Source of the DNA: Methylotenera sp.
Lineage (GTDB): Bacteria > Pseudomonadota > Gammaproteobacteria > Burkholderiales > Methylophilaceae
Length of the DNA: 64,000 nt
Reading direction: 5' to 3'
NCBI GenBank assembly: GCA_030693535.1
Contig: JAUYAL010000074.1
Coordinates: 124,001-188,000 of the forward strand
The position numbers and the translations under genes were made by a program. The first letter of the stretch is position 1. Every line of letters starts with the position of its first letter. Positions 1 to 8,645 of the stretch are shown piece after piece. The notes under the pieces are model-generated. The model worked only from the letters and a program-made list of their open reading frames with translations, was not told where the DNA came from and ran no database searches.

Positions 1-429
1 AATAGGAATATTAAGTTTAATAGCCAAATCAGCCAATGTTTCTGAGGCGTTGAGTGGCACACAAAAACCACCAGCACCTTCAACTATCAAAATTTCCGCC
101 ATACCCTTTAACTGTTTAAATGCCAAGTTAATCACTTCTAAATTAATCGAAATGTCAGCTTGTTCAGCTGCTATATGTGGTGCAATCGCTGGCGCAAATC
201 GGTATGGGTTGATTAAATTGAGTGGCGCTTTGACATTACTTTCAGCAGACAATGCAACAGCATCTTCGTTGATTAGGGTATTAGTTTGATCTAGCTCACA
301 GCCAGATGCTACAGGCTTCATCCCTATGGTTTTTAAACCGAGTTTAACAAAATGTCGCACTAATGCACTGGCAACATAAGTCTTACCAACATTAGTATCT
401 GTACCAATAACGAAGTAGGATGCAGGCAT
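1..429 (-). CDS. bioD: ATP-dependent dethiobiotin synthetase, 3' end cut by the window edge
   Basis: BioD closes the ureido ring of dethiobiotin from DAPA, CO2 and ATP, the step before biotin synthase. The reverse complement from the ATG at 429 stays open for all 143 codons to base 1, so the C-terminal third lies outside the window. The N-terminus carries the BioD P-loop GTDTNVGKT (residues 9-17). Further on are KPVASG and the phosphate/DAPA-binding EGAGG near residue 116. It is the last gene seen of the bioB-F-H-C-D run, 32 bp behind bioC. Identity is clear from the motifs and the operon. Confidence 0.95.
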   Translation of the reverse strand, partial: MPASYFVIGTDTNVGKTYVASALVRHFVKLGLKTIGMKPVASGCELDQTNTLINEDAVALSAESNVKAPLNLINPYRFAPAIAPHIAAEQADISINLEVINLAFKQLKGMAEILIVEGAGGFCVPLNASETLADLAIKLNIPI

Positions 430-461
430 GTCTATTTATTCTAGGTTTGTTTCTTTAAAGC

Positions 462-1385
462 TTATTTATTTCTAGGTTTAAATGTAACGGGCGAAACGCC
501 ATCGTCAAACTTTGGTTTATCTTGTCCACGCCAAGCATGTCCGTAGACAACTTCAAAAGTAGCTGGTAATTTTCCGCCATCTAACTTTTCTCCAAGTCGA
601 AATTGCTCATAACTTGCTTCTAATTTTGTCAAGAAGCCACGGCCTGACAAACCACGAGCTCGCCCATCTGTAGCATTATGTGCGCCGATACTTTTGAGAT
701 CGCGCATAACACTTTTTACATCATCATAAGTAAGGGTGAATCTTTCTACATCTAGTACTGGTGAACTAAAGCCTGCACGTACTAAGGCGTCGCCTATATC
801 GTGCATATCAATAAATCTACTCACACTTGTCACGCCAACTTGCCCACTGGTTGCTAGGCGCAATTCTTTTAAGGTATCAGGCCCAAAAGTACTAAACATC
901 AACAAACCTTCAGGTTGCAACACACGATGAAATTCTTGCAAAGCAGCATCTAAATCATTGCACCATTGAATAGCTAGATTAGACCATACCAAACCAATAC
1001 TTGCATTTGCTAGCGGTAAAGACTCAATATCAGCACATAGTAAATTCTGTTTTACACCACCAAGTAGATTTTTAACTTGATGCAATAATCCCGCATTTCT
1101 CCCAGTACTTCGTGTTTTCTGTAGCATAGGCAATGCAAAATCAAGCGACACCACTTGTGATTTTTCAAATCTTTGTTGCAGGGCATGGCTAGCAATGCCT
1201 GTGCCGCAACCTGCGTCCAGTATGGTATGTGGGTTTAATTTCACTAAATCAAGGCGATTAAGCATTTCTTCACGGACTTGTTTCTGCAATATTGCGGCTG
1301 CGTCATAAGTATTGGCTGCACGTCCAAAAGAAGCACGTGCACGCGCTTTATCAATGAAGTAGCTATCATTTAAATTAGCCTGCAT
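462..1385 (-). CDS. bioC: Malonyl-ACP O-methyltransferase BioC
   Basis: BioC methylates malonyl-ACP with S-adenosylmethionine, so that fatty acid synthesis can build the pimeloyl chain of biotin. The SAM-binding motif ILDAGCGTG is at residues 55-63, in a class I methyltransferase fold of 307 residues. An upstream in-frame ATG at 1514 would add 43 residues, but these overlap bioH in another frame and do not resemble BioC. The ATG at 1385, giving MQANLNDSYF, lies 5 bp after the bioH stop and is the better start. BioH would later cleave the methyl ester made here. Confidence 0.93.
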   Translation of the reverse strand: MQANLNDSYFIDKARARASFGRAANTYDAAAILQKQVREEMLNRLDLVKLNPHTILDAGCGTGIASHALQQRFEKSQVVSLDFALPMLQKTRSTGRNAGLLHQVKNLLGGVKQNLLCADIESLPLANASIGLVWSNLAIQWCNDLDAALQEFHRVLQPEGLLMFSTFGPDTLKELRLATSGQVGVTSVSRFIDMHDIGDALVRAGFSSPVLDVERFTLTYDDVKSVMRDLKSIGAHNATDGRARGLSGRGFLTKLEASYEQFRLGEKLDGGKLPATFEVVYGHAWRGQDKPKFDDGVSPVTFKPRNK

Positions 1386-1390
1386 GATTT

Positions 1391-2191
1391 TTATGTTGGC
1401 TCTAAAAACTGAACTACTGCATCCACAAACTGCTCTTGATGCGACAAGAAAGGCGCATGAGAGGCGCCTGCCATCACTCGCAAGAATCCTGCCGGTAAAT
1501 TTTGCATCATCCAATGTGCGGCTTGCACTGGTGCCAGCGTATCTCTATCACCATGAATCAGTAAGGTTGGTTTTCTTAATCGCGCGATTTCTGAACGTAA
1601 ATCTGTATCCAACAATACATCTAAGGCTCTTTGCAAAGTTTGTGTTGTCGGTGCTGGTCGCTCTTCAAGTTTTTTACGTAATAGTCTGACCGTCAATCTG
1701 GCACGCACATCTCCCATACATTGCAGAGTTAAAAACTGCGTCAGCGTTTTATGATAATCATTATCCATACTGGTCGCAAAGCGTCTGAATATCTCAGGTG
1801 CAATACCAGCATTCCACTCTTGCTGCGTACTATCATTATCTTTATTTACAAAACAAGGTGTTGAGCCAACTAAAACAAGTCTGCGAACCGCGTCAGGCTG
1901 ATCTATTGCAATACGCATCGCCACTTGACCACCCCATGACCAACCGACAACATCAGCATTTGCCGGCAATATCTCTGCAACTTTTTCTGCAATGATATGC
2001 AAGTGATATGGCTCAGTTGGCCGACTCAAGCCCATGCCTGGCAAATCAACAATATGTAAGCTAAACATTTTGCTTAGCTTTTTAACAATCGGCTGCCATA
2101 CCGCGCCACTCATACCCCATCCGTGGATTAGCACAAGGTTAGGCCCACTTCCCGTAGTTTCTATGTGAATGTTAGCTGGAGTGATATTCAT
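1391..2191 (-). CDS. bioH: Pimeloyl-ACP methyl ester carboxylesterase BioH
   Basis: BioH is an alpha/beta-hydrolase that removes the methyl group from pimeloyl-ACP methyl ester, ending chain building for biotin. The 266-residue protein shows the oxyanion region HGWGMSG (23-29), the nucleophile elbow GWSWGG with Ser85, Asp217 in HGDRDTLAP and His245 in ASHAPF, a complete triad. Its ATG overlaps the bioF stop by four bases (ATGA), which implies translational coupling. Having bioH inside the biotin operon next to bioC fits the shared BioC-BioH route. Confidence 0.94.
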   Translation of the reverse strand: MNITPANIHIETTGSGPNLVLIHGWGMSGAVWQPIVKKLSKMFSLHIVDLPGMGLSRPTEPYHLHIIAEKVAEILPANADVVGWSWGGQVAMRIAIDQPDAVRRLVLVGSTPCFVNKDNDSTQQEWNAGIAPEIFRRFATSMDNDYHKTLTQFLTLQCMGDVRARLTVRLLRKKLEERPAPTTQTLQRALDVLLDTDLRSEIARLRKPTLLIHGDRDTLAPVQAAHWMMQNLPAGFLRVMAGASHAPFLSHQEQFVDAVVQFLEPT

Positions 2192-3357
2192 AGCACTTGC
2201 TCTGCCTGATGAATTGCTGAAATGAGTTTTTTAACATCGTCTAATGAATGTGCGGCAGAAAACGAAATTCGTAATCTTGCTGTTCCTACAGGCACAGTAG
2301 GTGGACGAATAGCTGGCACTAATATGTCCAAGCCCTGCAAATACTCACTTAATGCCAACGCATCAAGATTATCGCCTACCAACAAAGGCTGTATGGATGT
2401 CTCTGAAGGCATCAACTGCCATGGTTTGATTTTACGTCTGCATTTTAAATTGTCTTTAAAATAATTAATCAAGCTACATAAATGTGCACGTAAATGATCA
2501 CCCTGCTCAATCAAACTAACAGATACAGATAATGTTGCAGAAAGCGCGGGGGGAGCGGGCGTTGAATACACATAGCTTTTAGCAGATTGAATTAAGTAAT
2601 CAATCACAACACTTTCACCTGCAACAAATGAACCTGCCACGCCAGCTGCTTTACCTAATGTTGCCATCATAATGATGCGGGGAGACTTTAACTTGAGATG
2701 ATTAAGCGAACCTTGACCATGCTCACCTAGCACTCCAAAACCATGCGCATCATCGATGTACAAATATGCATCGTACTTTTCGCAAAGCGCTAAGTATTTA
2801 GCTAATGGAGCAATATCACCATCCATACTAAATACCGCATCTACGGCAATCAGCTTATGTTTTGCGGTGCTGGCTTTAAGTAATTTCTCAAGCGCAGTTA
2901 CATCGTTATGCGCAAAGCGGTTGAACTCGGCTAGCGAATAGTAGCTACCATCATTCAAACAGGCATGATTTAATTTATCAGCAAATATCGCATCACCACG
3001 TCCTAATAACGCACCCAGCACACCAATATTTGCCATATAGCCCGTAGAAAACAATAGCGCCGCTGGCATATTTACAAACTTAGCTAATTGCTTTTCTAAG
3101 TCATCATGATAACGGTGATGCCCAGTCACAAGCCCAGATGCGCCACTGCCGACGCCTGAATCGCCAGCCGCCTTTTGCATGGTGGCAATAAGTTTTGGGT
3201 TGTTTGCTAATCCCAAATAATCATTACTACAGAATGACAAGTAAGGCTTATTATTCGCAACAATATACTCCGCCTGCGGAGAATCGAGCAAACGCCTCTG
3301 GCGCAATAAGCCATCCGCTTTGCGTTTATCTAACGCGAGTTGTAAAGAAGCCAGCAT
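2188..3357 (-). CDS. bioF: 8-amino-7-oxononanoate synthase
   Basis: BioF is a PLP enzyme that condenses pimeloyl-ACP with L-alanine to give 8-amino-7-oxononanoate. The 389 residues match the family length. The PLP lysine is Lys236 in the TLGKAAG motif, the cofactor-binding DDAHGFG is at 202-208, and the active-site His is in the NHACLNDG segment near 131. It starts 14 bp after bioB and overlaps bioH by four bases. bioA, needed for the next step, is not in this window. Confidence 0.95.
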   Translation of the reverse strand: MLASLQLALDKRKADGLLRQRRLLDSPQAEYIVANNKPYLSFCSNDYLGLANNPKLIATMQKAAGDSGVGSGASGLVTGHHRYHDDLEKQLAKFVNMPAALLFSTGYMANIGVLGALLGRGDAIFADKLNHACLNDGSYYSLAEFNRFAHNDVTALEKLLKASTAKHKLIAVDAVFSMDGDIAPLAKYLALCEKYDAYLYIDDAHGFGVLGEHGQGSLNHLKLKSPRIIMMATLGKAAGVAGSFVAGESVVIDYLIQSAKSYVYSTPAPPALSATLSVSVSLIEQGDHLRAHLCSLINYFKDNLKCRRKIKPWQLMPSETSIQPLLVGDNLDALALSEYLQGLDILVPAIRPPTVPVGTARLRISFSAAHSLDDVKKLISAIHQAEQVL

Positions 3358-3371
3358 ATTAGACTTTCATC

Positions 3372-4409
3372 TTATATTTTATTGATACCTAGTTTTTCAA
3401 ATAGTTTTTTATCACTAGAAGCCTCGGGATTAGCTGTCGTCAATAATTTTTCGCCGTAAAAAATGCTATTCGCACCTGCTAAAAAACACATAGCTTGAAT
3501 ACCTTCGCTCATGCTTTGGCGGCCTGCAGACAAACGCACATAGCTAGTTGGCATGATGATGCGGGCTGTGGCTATTGTGCGTACAAATTCAAGTGGGTCT
3601 AACTCTTCAGTGCCATGTAATGGCGTACCTTCAACCTGCGTGAGTAAATTAATTGGCACGCTTTCTGGTGGACGTTCCATATTAGCTAATTGCGCCAACA
3701 GGCCTGCACGTTGATTGCGCGTTTCACCCATGCCGATTATGCCACCGCTACAAACATGAATATCTTGGCTACGCACACGATCCAATGTATCTAAACGGTC
3801 TTGATAAGTACGTGTGGTAATCACATCACCGTAAAATTCTGGTGCGGTATCCAAGTTGTGGTTGTAATAATCTAAGCCCGCTTCTTTTAACTGCTCAGCT
3901 TGACCATCTTTAAGCATACCCAAAGTCGCACAAGTTTCTAAGCCCATTGCTTTTACTTCTGCAATCATTTTTAATACAGGCTCTAAATCACGTTGTTTAG
4001 GTCCACGCCATGCCGCGCCCATACAGAAACGGCTTGCACCATTGTCTTTAGCTTCTTGCGCGGCGGCAACTACATCATCTAGCTTCATCAATGGCTCGTC
4101 TTCAACTTCGGTGTGGTAACGCGCCGCCTGTGGGCAATAACCGCAATCTTCTGAACACCCCCCCGTTTTAATCGATAACAGCGTACTAACTTGAACCGCG
4201 TTAGGATTAAAATTTGCACGGTGCACAGTTTGCGCCTGAAACATTAAATCGCTGAAAGGCAATTCAAATAATGCGACAATATCCGCCACGCTCCAACGGT
4301 TTACTGTATTAGTTTCGCAAGAGTGGTTAAGATTGGCTTTTAAGCTATCAGTATTAATCACAGCTTGTGTGACGCCTTGTGTAACGGATGGCTGAGATGT
4401 TTCGAGCAT
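3372..4409 (-). CDS. bioB: Biotin synthase (radical SAM)
   Basis: BioB inserts sulfur into dethiobiotin. With the ATG at 4409 the protein is 345 residues. The radical-SAM [4Fe-4S] ligands are Cys85, Cys89 and Cys92 in CSEDCGYC. The [2Fe-2S] sulfur-donor ligands are Cys129, Cys160, Cys220 and Arg292. An in-frame ATG at 4475 would add 22 residues, but it lies upstream of the predicted -10 box. The 4409 start has an AAGGAA ribosome site about 8 bases before it. It is the first gene of the leftward biotin operon. Confidence 0.95.
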   Translation of the reverse strand: MLETSQPSVTQGVTQAVINTDSLKANLNHSCETNTVNRWSVADIVALFELPFSDLMFQAQTVHRANFNPNAVQVSTLLSIKTGGCSEDCGYCPQAARYHTEVEDEPLMKLDDVVAAAQEAKDNGASRFCMGAAWRGPKQRDLEPVLKMIAEVKAMGLETCATLGMLKDGQAEQLKEAGLDYYNHNLDTAPEFYGDVITTRTYQDRLDTLDRVRSQDIHVCSGGIIGMGETRNQRAGLLAQLANMERPPESVPINLLTQVEGTPLHGTEELDPLEFVRTIATARIIMPTSYVRLSAGRQSMSEGIQAMCFLAGANSIFYGEKLLTTANPEASSDKKLFEKLGINKI

Positions 4410-4445
4410 GTGCAGTTTCCTTTTAGAAGCTTGATTTATAGCGAG

Positions 4446-4475
4446 ATTATACCTTGTCAATGAAAAGTGATGCAA
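4446..4475 (-). promoter_or_regulatory. Sigma-70-type promoter of the biotin operon
   Basis: On the minus strand there is a TTGCAT -35 box (4470-4475), an 18-bp spacer and a perfect TATAAT -10 box (4446-4451). Transcription would begin near 4439, about 30 bases before the bioB ATG at 4409. A TTGACA at 4455-4460 lies inside the spacer and could serve a second, weaker start. No clear biotin-repressor operator was seen. Confidence 0.6.
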
Positions 4476-4507
4476 ACCTTGAACATTAGATTAAAATTTA
4501 AGCAAAT

Positions 4508-5063
4508 TGTATCAAAGGGCATATTAAATGGTTTATTCAAGCAGCCCTTTTGCAGGGTGTAGCATATGATGCTAGCGAACTAGGTATATCTAACACTTGC
4601 TACAAAGATTTACCTTGGCACATCGTGCCACACTGTCTGCAATACTGCTTAAATTCCAGCATCTTGGTTTGCGGTAGCTGCCTAAATTCACCGCCAGATT
4701 TTGATGCAACGTTCTGCTTATTTGCTTACGACTTTTCACTAGACGCCATGATGCAATGCTAAAAATAAGGAAGCAAGCTCAATATAGGCCACATTTTTGG
4801 AAAATTGCTTATTATTAAAATCCATTTAGATAATATAGATTTAATCATTCCCATGCCTATGCACCCTATAAGGTCATAAGAGCGTATAAGAATCATTAAA
4901 TCCGTATTAAAGTCTCTGCCAATTTAAACGGTAAATACATCGTCATTGTGGATGACATGATGACCACTTGCGCCAGCTTGAACGAGTTAGCGAAAACATT
5001 TAAAAAGCAGGTACAACCCATGTAGAATGCTGAATAATCGCAAGAATTCTTCCCAAACACTAA
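4508..5063 (+). pseudogene. comF: Decayed comF (phosphoribosyltransferase-like competence protein)
   Basis: This stretch between bioB and trmL holds recognisable ComF pieces spread over three frames. Frame of 4550: TCYKDLPW, PHCLQYC, CGSCLNSPPDFDATF and a stop at 4760-4762, resuming as IDLIIPMPMHP near 4835. A second frame from about 4921 reads GKYIVIVDDMMTT, the PRPP-binding motif. A third frame from about 5003 reads KAGTTHVEC, then a TGA at 5031 where ComF has Trp, then IIARILPKH and a TAA at 5061-5063. The first zinc-binding CxxC is also lost. At least two frameshifts and two or more nonsense changes make it non-functional. A comF gene beside the bio genes is a common proteobacterial arrangement. 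Confidence 0.87.
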
Positions 5064-5075
5064 AACCAAGCATTT

Positions 5076-5540
5076 ATGTTTAACATCGTCCTTTTTGAAC
5101 CTGAGATACCCCCAAATACAGGCAACATAATCCGCCTATGCGCCAACACAGGGGCGGCTCTGCACTTAGTTAAACCTTTGGGATTTAACTTAGATGACAA
5201 ACAGCTTAAACGCGCTGGTTTAGATTATCACGAATATTCAACTTTGAAAGTGCATGAAAATTGGACAGCATGCAAAGCCGCGCTGACTGGGAAGCGTTTA
5301 TTCGCCATCACTACCAAAGGCAGTACGCGACATAGCGATATTCAATTTAAAGCGGATGATGTGTTTGTTTTTGGTCCAGAAACACGTGGCTTATCTGAAG
5401 AAATACGTGCGGAATTTACTACTGAGCATAGGCTGCGCTTACCTATGTTGCCGGATAGCCGCAGTTTGAATTTATCAAACTCTGCCGCGGTTTTGTTGTA
5501 TGAGGCTTGGCGGCAGATAGATTTTAAAAATGGGATTTAA
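5076..5540 (+). CDS. trmL: tRNA (cytidine/uridine(34)-2'-O)-methyltransferase TrmL
   Basis: TrmL (YibK) is a SPOUT methyltransferase that methylates the 2'-OH of the wobble base of tRNA-Leu. The 154-residue protein is the minimal SPOUT length. It shows NTGNIIRLCANTG near residues 14-26, FGPETRGLSEE in the middle and the C-terminal knot segment with LPDSRSLNLSNSAA. It starts 12 bp after the remains of comF and converges on gpsA. A hairpin terminator follows its stop codon. Confidence 0.95.
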   Translation: MFNIVLFEPEIPPNTGNIIRLCANTGAALHLVKPLGFNLDDKQLKRAGLDYHEYSTLKVHENWTACKAALTGKRLFAITTKGSTRHSDIQFKADDVFVFGPETRGLSEEIRAEFTTEHRLRLPMLPDSRSLNLSNSAAVLLYEAWRQIDFKNGI

Positions 5541-5568
5541 GGACGCCATATAAGCGTCCTGCTTTTTC
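5540..5568 (+). terminator. Rho-independent terminator after trmL
   Basis: A perfect 7-bp stem (AGGACGC / GCGTCCT) with a 7-base loop is followed by GCTTTTTCT. It begins at the last base of the trmL stop codon and separates trmL from the convergent gpsA. Confidence 0.8.
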
Positions 5569-5583
5569 TAGATTTTTTAGTAA

Positions 5584-6588
5584 CTAAAAACCTTCTGCTT
5601 TTTGCTCACGCCCGAGTAAATCCACCACTGCATCTTTCGCACTCTTACCGTGCGATAAGGCCTGATCCACCTCATAAGTAATTGGCATATCTACCTGCAT
5701 AGTATTGGCTCGGCGCATAACTTCGGCTGTGGTATTTACGCCCTCGGCTACATGGCCCAGACCTTGCAAAATATCTGCCAGTGATTTCCCACTAGCCAAT
5801 TGTAAGCCGACTTCACGGTTTCTAGAATATTGGCCTGTGCACGTAAGAATTAAATCACCAGCACCAGCCAAGCCCATAAAAGTTTCTGGGCTTGCTCCTA
5901 ACGCCACACCAAAGCGTGTCATTTCGGCCAGTCCACGTGTAATCATGGCTGCACGTGCATTGTTGCCAAAACCCATACCATCGCTAATGCCCGCAGCAAT
6001 CGCCATCACATTCTTTACCGCACCACCAACTGAAACACCAATCACATCTGTCGTATTATAAACACGTAAATTAGCACCATGAATGAGTAGCGCAGCATAA
6101 TTTGAAAAAGCCTCATCACTTGCAGCCAATGTAACTGCCGTAGGCAAACCTCGAACTAATTCAGCCGCAAAACTTGGACCAGAGAGTGCGCCCCAATGCT
6201 GGCCTGTCAGTTTTTGGTCGCCCAGTTCTTCTAAAGCAACTTCATAAGGCAGTTTAGCCGACTTTGGCTCCAAGCCTTTATTCGCCCAAATAATGGGTAA
6301 ATTGCAACCTAGCGCCTTGATTTCTTTTAATATGGCTCTAAAGCCCGCGGTAGGCACCACAGAAAGTATCAAATCCGCACCGTCAAGCGCAGTACTTAAG
6401 TCATCTTCTACCTGTAATTGGTCATTAAATCTGAAATCACCCAAATATAACGGATTTGCTCGCGCTTTGCGCATGCCTGAAACATGGCCAGCATTTCGAG
6501 CCCAAAGTGAGACTTTGTGACGCTGGCTAATATTCATGGCAAGCGCCGTACCCCAAGCACCTGCGCCTAACACAGCTATTTTAGCCAT
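5584..6588 (-). CDS. gpsA: Glycerol-3-phosphate dehydrogenase [NAD(P)+]
   Basis: GpsA reduces dihydroxyacetone phosphate to sn-glycerol-3-phosphate, the backbone for phospholipids. The 334-residue protein starts with the Rossmann motif GAGAWGTALA (8-17). It also carries WANKGLEP, LSGPSFA and the catalytic-lysine region GGAVKNVMAIAAG. It is the last gene of a leftward block with an SH3 protein, secB, grxC and a rhodanese. In E. coli gpsA likewise follows secB. Confidence 0.96.
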   Translation of the reverse strand: MAKIAVLGAGAWGTALAMNISQRHKVSLWARNAGHVSGMRKARANPLYLGDFRFNDQLQVEDDLSTALDGADLILSVVPTAGFRAILKEIKALGCNLPIIWANKGLEPKSAKLPYEVALEELGDQKLTGQHWGALSGPSFAAELVRGLPTAVTLAASDEAFSNYAALLIHGANLRVYNTTDVIGVSVGGAVKNVMAIAAGISDGMGFGNNARAAMITRGLAEMTRFGVALGASPETFMGLAGAGDLILTCTGQYSRNREVGLQLASGKSLADILQGLGHVAEGVNTTAEVMRRANTMQVDMPITYEVDQALSHGKSAKDAVVDLLGREQKAEGF

Positions 6589-6605
6589 TTATTCGAAATC
6601 CCCAT

Positions 6606-7091
6606 TTAGTCAAAACCCCAGGTTGATGTCAATAAAATATACCCCACAACGCCATCTTGATGCTTTACTTTAAGCCAGCCGTTTGTCAGTGTTAAATCTG
6701 CAACTTCAAGCACTACATCTTTTTCTATCGTGGCGATTAAAGTGGAAGTCGCCACTGCATTTTGCCTGATTTCTGCTTGGGTGGATGTTACCATTACCGT
6801 ACGTTTCTTAGACAGGTGTTTTGCCTCTACCCAGCTTAGACTACCTTGAGCATCGCGCACTTTCAACCAATCACCCAAGTTAACAACGACTTCAACTGGG
6901 TAATTGTGGCTGAGCAACAAGATTTTTTTAGCCACACTAGAAGGCGCATCATAGAGCACCGCTTTAGATACAGCAACTGAACGAAAATCAAGCGCTAAGG
7001 CCATAGCTGGCATCAGCGCAAAGCATGTTGCTAATACAATTTTTTTGCTGGCAACTGTTATATCAATGCATTTTTTTTCGAAACCAAGCAT
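6606..7091 (-). CDS. Exported protein with two bacterial SH3-like domains
   Basis: The 161 residues begin with a basic stretch and a hydrophobic signal peptide ending near ALALDF, so the protein is probably periplasmic. Two SH3-like repeats follow, roughly 36-95 and 98-158. Both have the pattern of a variable loop, then GDWLKV or NGWLKV, then a Trp-Val or Gly-Tyr strand, typical of bacterial SH3 folds that bind peptidoglycan or peptides. It sits 6 bp after secB and 17 bp before gpsA. Its precise role is unknown; envelope or wall binding is an inference. Confidence 0.75.
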   Translation of the reverse strand: MLGFEKKCIDITVASKKIVLATCFALMPAMALALDFRSVAVSKAVLYDAPSSVAKKILLLSHNYPVEVVVNLGDWLKVRDAQGSLSWVEAKHLSKKRTVMVTSTQAEIRQNAVATSTLIATIEKDVVLEVADLTLTNGWLKVKHQDGVVGYILLTSTWGFD

Positions 7092-7097
7092 CGCAAA

Positions 7098-7598
7098 CTA
7101 GTGTTTAGCTGCAGACTCTGCGGCTTCAGCTTGCTGTTGTTTTTGTTGAGCGAATAGCGCTTCAAAGTTGATTGGATTGAGCAATACTGGCATAAAACCA
7201 CCGCGTACGACCAAATCAGACACCGCTTCACGTGCATAAGGGAATAATATGTTAGGGCAAGTAATGCCAATAATCATTTCTAGATTCTCTTCTGGCACAT
7301 TGCGAATCTGAAAAATTCCTGCTTGTTCAACTTCAACTAAAAATACTGTTTTATCGGCGATTTTTGAAGTGACAGTAACTTTAATCGCTACTTCATACAC
7401 GCCTTCATCAAGCATTTGTGCACGATTACTTAACTCAATGCCGACTTGTGGCTGGGTACGATCCGTAAAAATTTGTGGCGCGTTTGGAATCTCCAATGAC
7501 GCATCCTTAACATAAATTTTCTCAATACTAAAACCTGCTTGCTGCGCCTGAGCTTCATTGTTAGAACTTGCTGCTGCGTTGTTATCTTCTTGTGCCAT
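7098..7598 (-). CDS. secB: Protein-export chaperone SecB
   Basis: SecB holds precursor proteins unfolded and hands them to SecA. The 166-residue protein shows the typical core: FSIEKIYVKDASLEIPNAP near 23-41, ELSNRAQ, and the conserved CPNILFPYAREAVSDLVVRGGF segment late in the protein. A Gln/Ala-rich tail follows. The flanking genes (grxC upstream, gpsA downstream) match the E. coli gene order. Confidence 0.96.
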   Translation of the reverse strand: MAQEDNNAAASSNNEAQAQQAGFSIEKIYVKDASLEIPNAPQIFTDRTQPQVGIELSNRAQMLDEGVYEVAIKVTVTSKIADKTVFLVEVEQAGIFQIRNVPEENLEMIIGITCPNILFPYAREAVSDLVVRGGFMPVLLNPINFEALFAQQKQQQAEAAESAAKH

Positions 7599-7678
7599 GA
7601 TTTTTCTTTAGTTTCTTTTAAAATATAAAGGTTAATAAATTAGATGCTACTTGTAATGATGCGCTATTTTATCAGAAT

Positions 7679-7936
7679 TTAGCTAGCTAACAGCGTATCC
7701 AATTCACCTGCTAAATCCAATGCACGCAAATCATCAAAACCTCCAATATGACGGTTATCAATGTAAATTTGAGGTACTGTACGACGGCCCGTTCTTTGCA
7801 TCATTTCATCGCGCTTTTCAGGCTGCAAATCGATGCGGATTTTATTAATCTCAACGACACCCTTACTGACAAGTAGGCGCTCCGCGTTAATGCAATAAGG
7901 GCATACTGCGGTGGAATACATCGTGATATTAGGCAT
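7679..7936 (-). CDS. grxC: Glutaredoxin 3 (GrxC)
   Basis: This is a small dithiol glutaredoxin of 85 residues that uses glutathione to reduce disulfides. The active site CPYC is at residues 12-15. The cis-Pro TVPQIYI and the glutathione-binding GGFDDL follow, all standard for GrxC. Its ATG overlaps the last base of the upstream rhodanese stop codon (TAATG), so the two are translationally coupled. secB follows after 80 bp. Confidence 0.95.
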   Translation of the reverse strand: MPNITMYSTAVCPYCINAERLLVSKGVVEINKIRIDLQPEKRDEMMQRTGRRTVPQIYIDNRHIGGFDDLRALDLAGELDTLLAS

Positions 7937-8487
7937 TAAACCACTCCGTTTTCTGCTGGATTTTTAGGAGAAGATTCTACAAACTCCGCTTCAATAATGG
8001 CTTCTTTTGGCGCTTTTTTGCTTGCTTTACTTTTCACAGATTCACCCTTATTTACTGTATTCTTACTCGCCGAAGACTGGGTAACAACAGGTAATTTAGC
8101 ATCTACCCATGCAATTAAGCCACCTTGCAAATTATGTACTTGAGTAAATTCTGCTTGTCGCAAAATATCACACGCTTTGGCAGACCGCATGCCACGCTGA
8201 CAGTTAACCAAAATTGTTTTATTTTGATATTTTTTAAGTTCAGCTATTCGACCTGCTAAATTAGCCAATGGAATATGTACTGCCTCTGCAATGTGTCCGC
8301 TGGCAAATTCAGCATCATCTCGAACGTCTAACACCAAAGCATTCGAGCGATTAATTAGAGTGACGGATTCAGCCGGGCTAAGATTTGGCACACCACCCGC
8401 CCCCTTTTTAAGCAACGGCAATAACAACATGAAGCCTGAACCTAAAGCTAGGCCGATTAACAAAATATTACTTTTAATAAATTCCAT
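7936..8487 (-). CDS. yibN: Membrane-anchored rhodanese-like protein (YibN type)
   Basis: The 183-residue protein has an N-terminal membrane helix (about 8-28) and a rhodanese domain (about 38-135). The active-site loop is CQRGMRS, with the persulfide-forming Cys in VNCQRG. A charged Lys/Ser-rich tail follows. Rhodaneses transfer sulfane sulfur; the substrate here is unknown. Position next to grxC and secB and divergent from gpmI matches E. coli yibN. Confidence 0.88.
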   Translation of the reverse strand: MEFIKSNILLIGLALGSGFMLLLPLLKKGAGGVPNLSPAESVTLINRSNALVLDVRDDAEFASGHIAEAVHIPLANLAGRIAELKKYQNKTILVNCQRGMRSAKACDILRQAEFTQVHNLQGGLIAWVDAKLPVVTQSSASKNTVNKGESVKSKASKKAPKEAIIEAEFVESSPKNPAENGVV

Positions 8488-8645
8488 AGATTTCCTTTCA
8501 AATTTTTATTCCTATATTATGAGGGCGCAATCGCTAAATTCAACACATGTACCCTATAAATTTATAAGGCGATTTTACGTGTAAATGCGCTAAAATAGTG
8601 TCATTACACTTATATTTTTCAAACAAAATTTTAAGGCAAAATATT

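Noticed and set aside
1386..1514. 43-residue N-terminal extension of BioC
   Set aside because: It overlaps bioH coding sequence and is unlike any BioC N-terminus; the ATG at 1385 fits the operon spacing.
4550..4762. Open frame of 70 codons as a real small gene
   Set aside because: Its residues are ComF fragments, and the remaining ComF parts continue after the stop in other frames, so it is part of a pseudogene.
8598..8645. 16-residue N-terminal extension of GpmI
   Set aside because: The start at 8646 has a ribosome site and gives the usual N-terminus.
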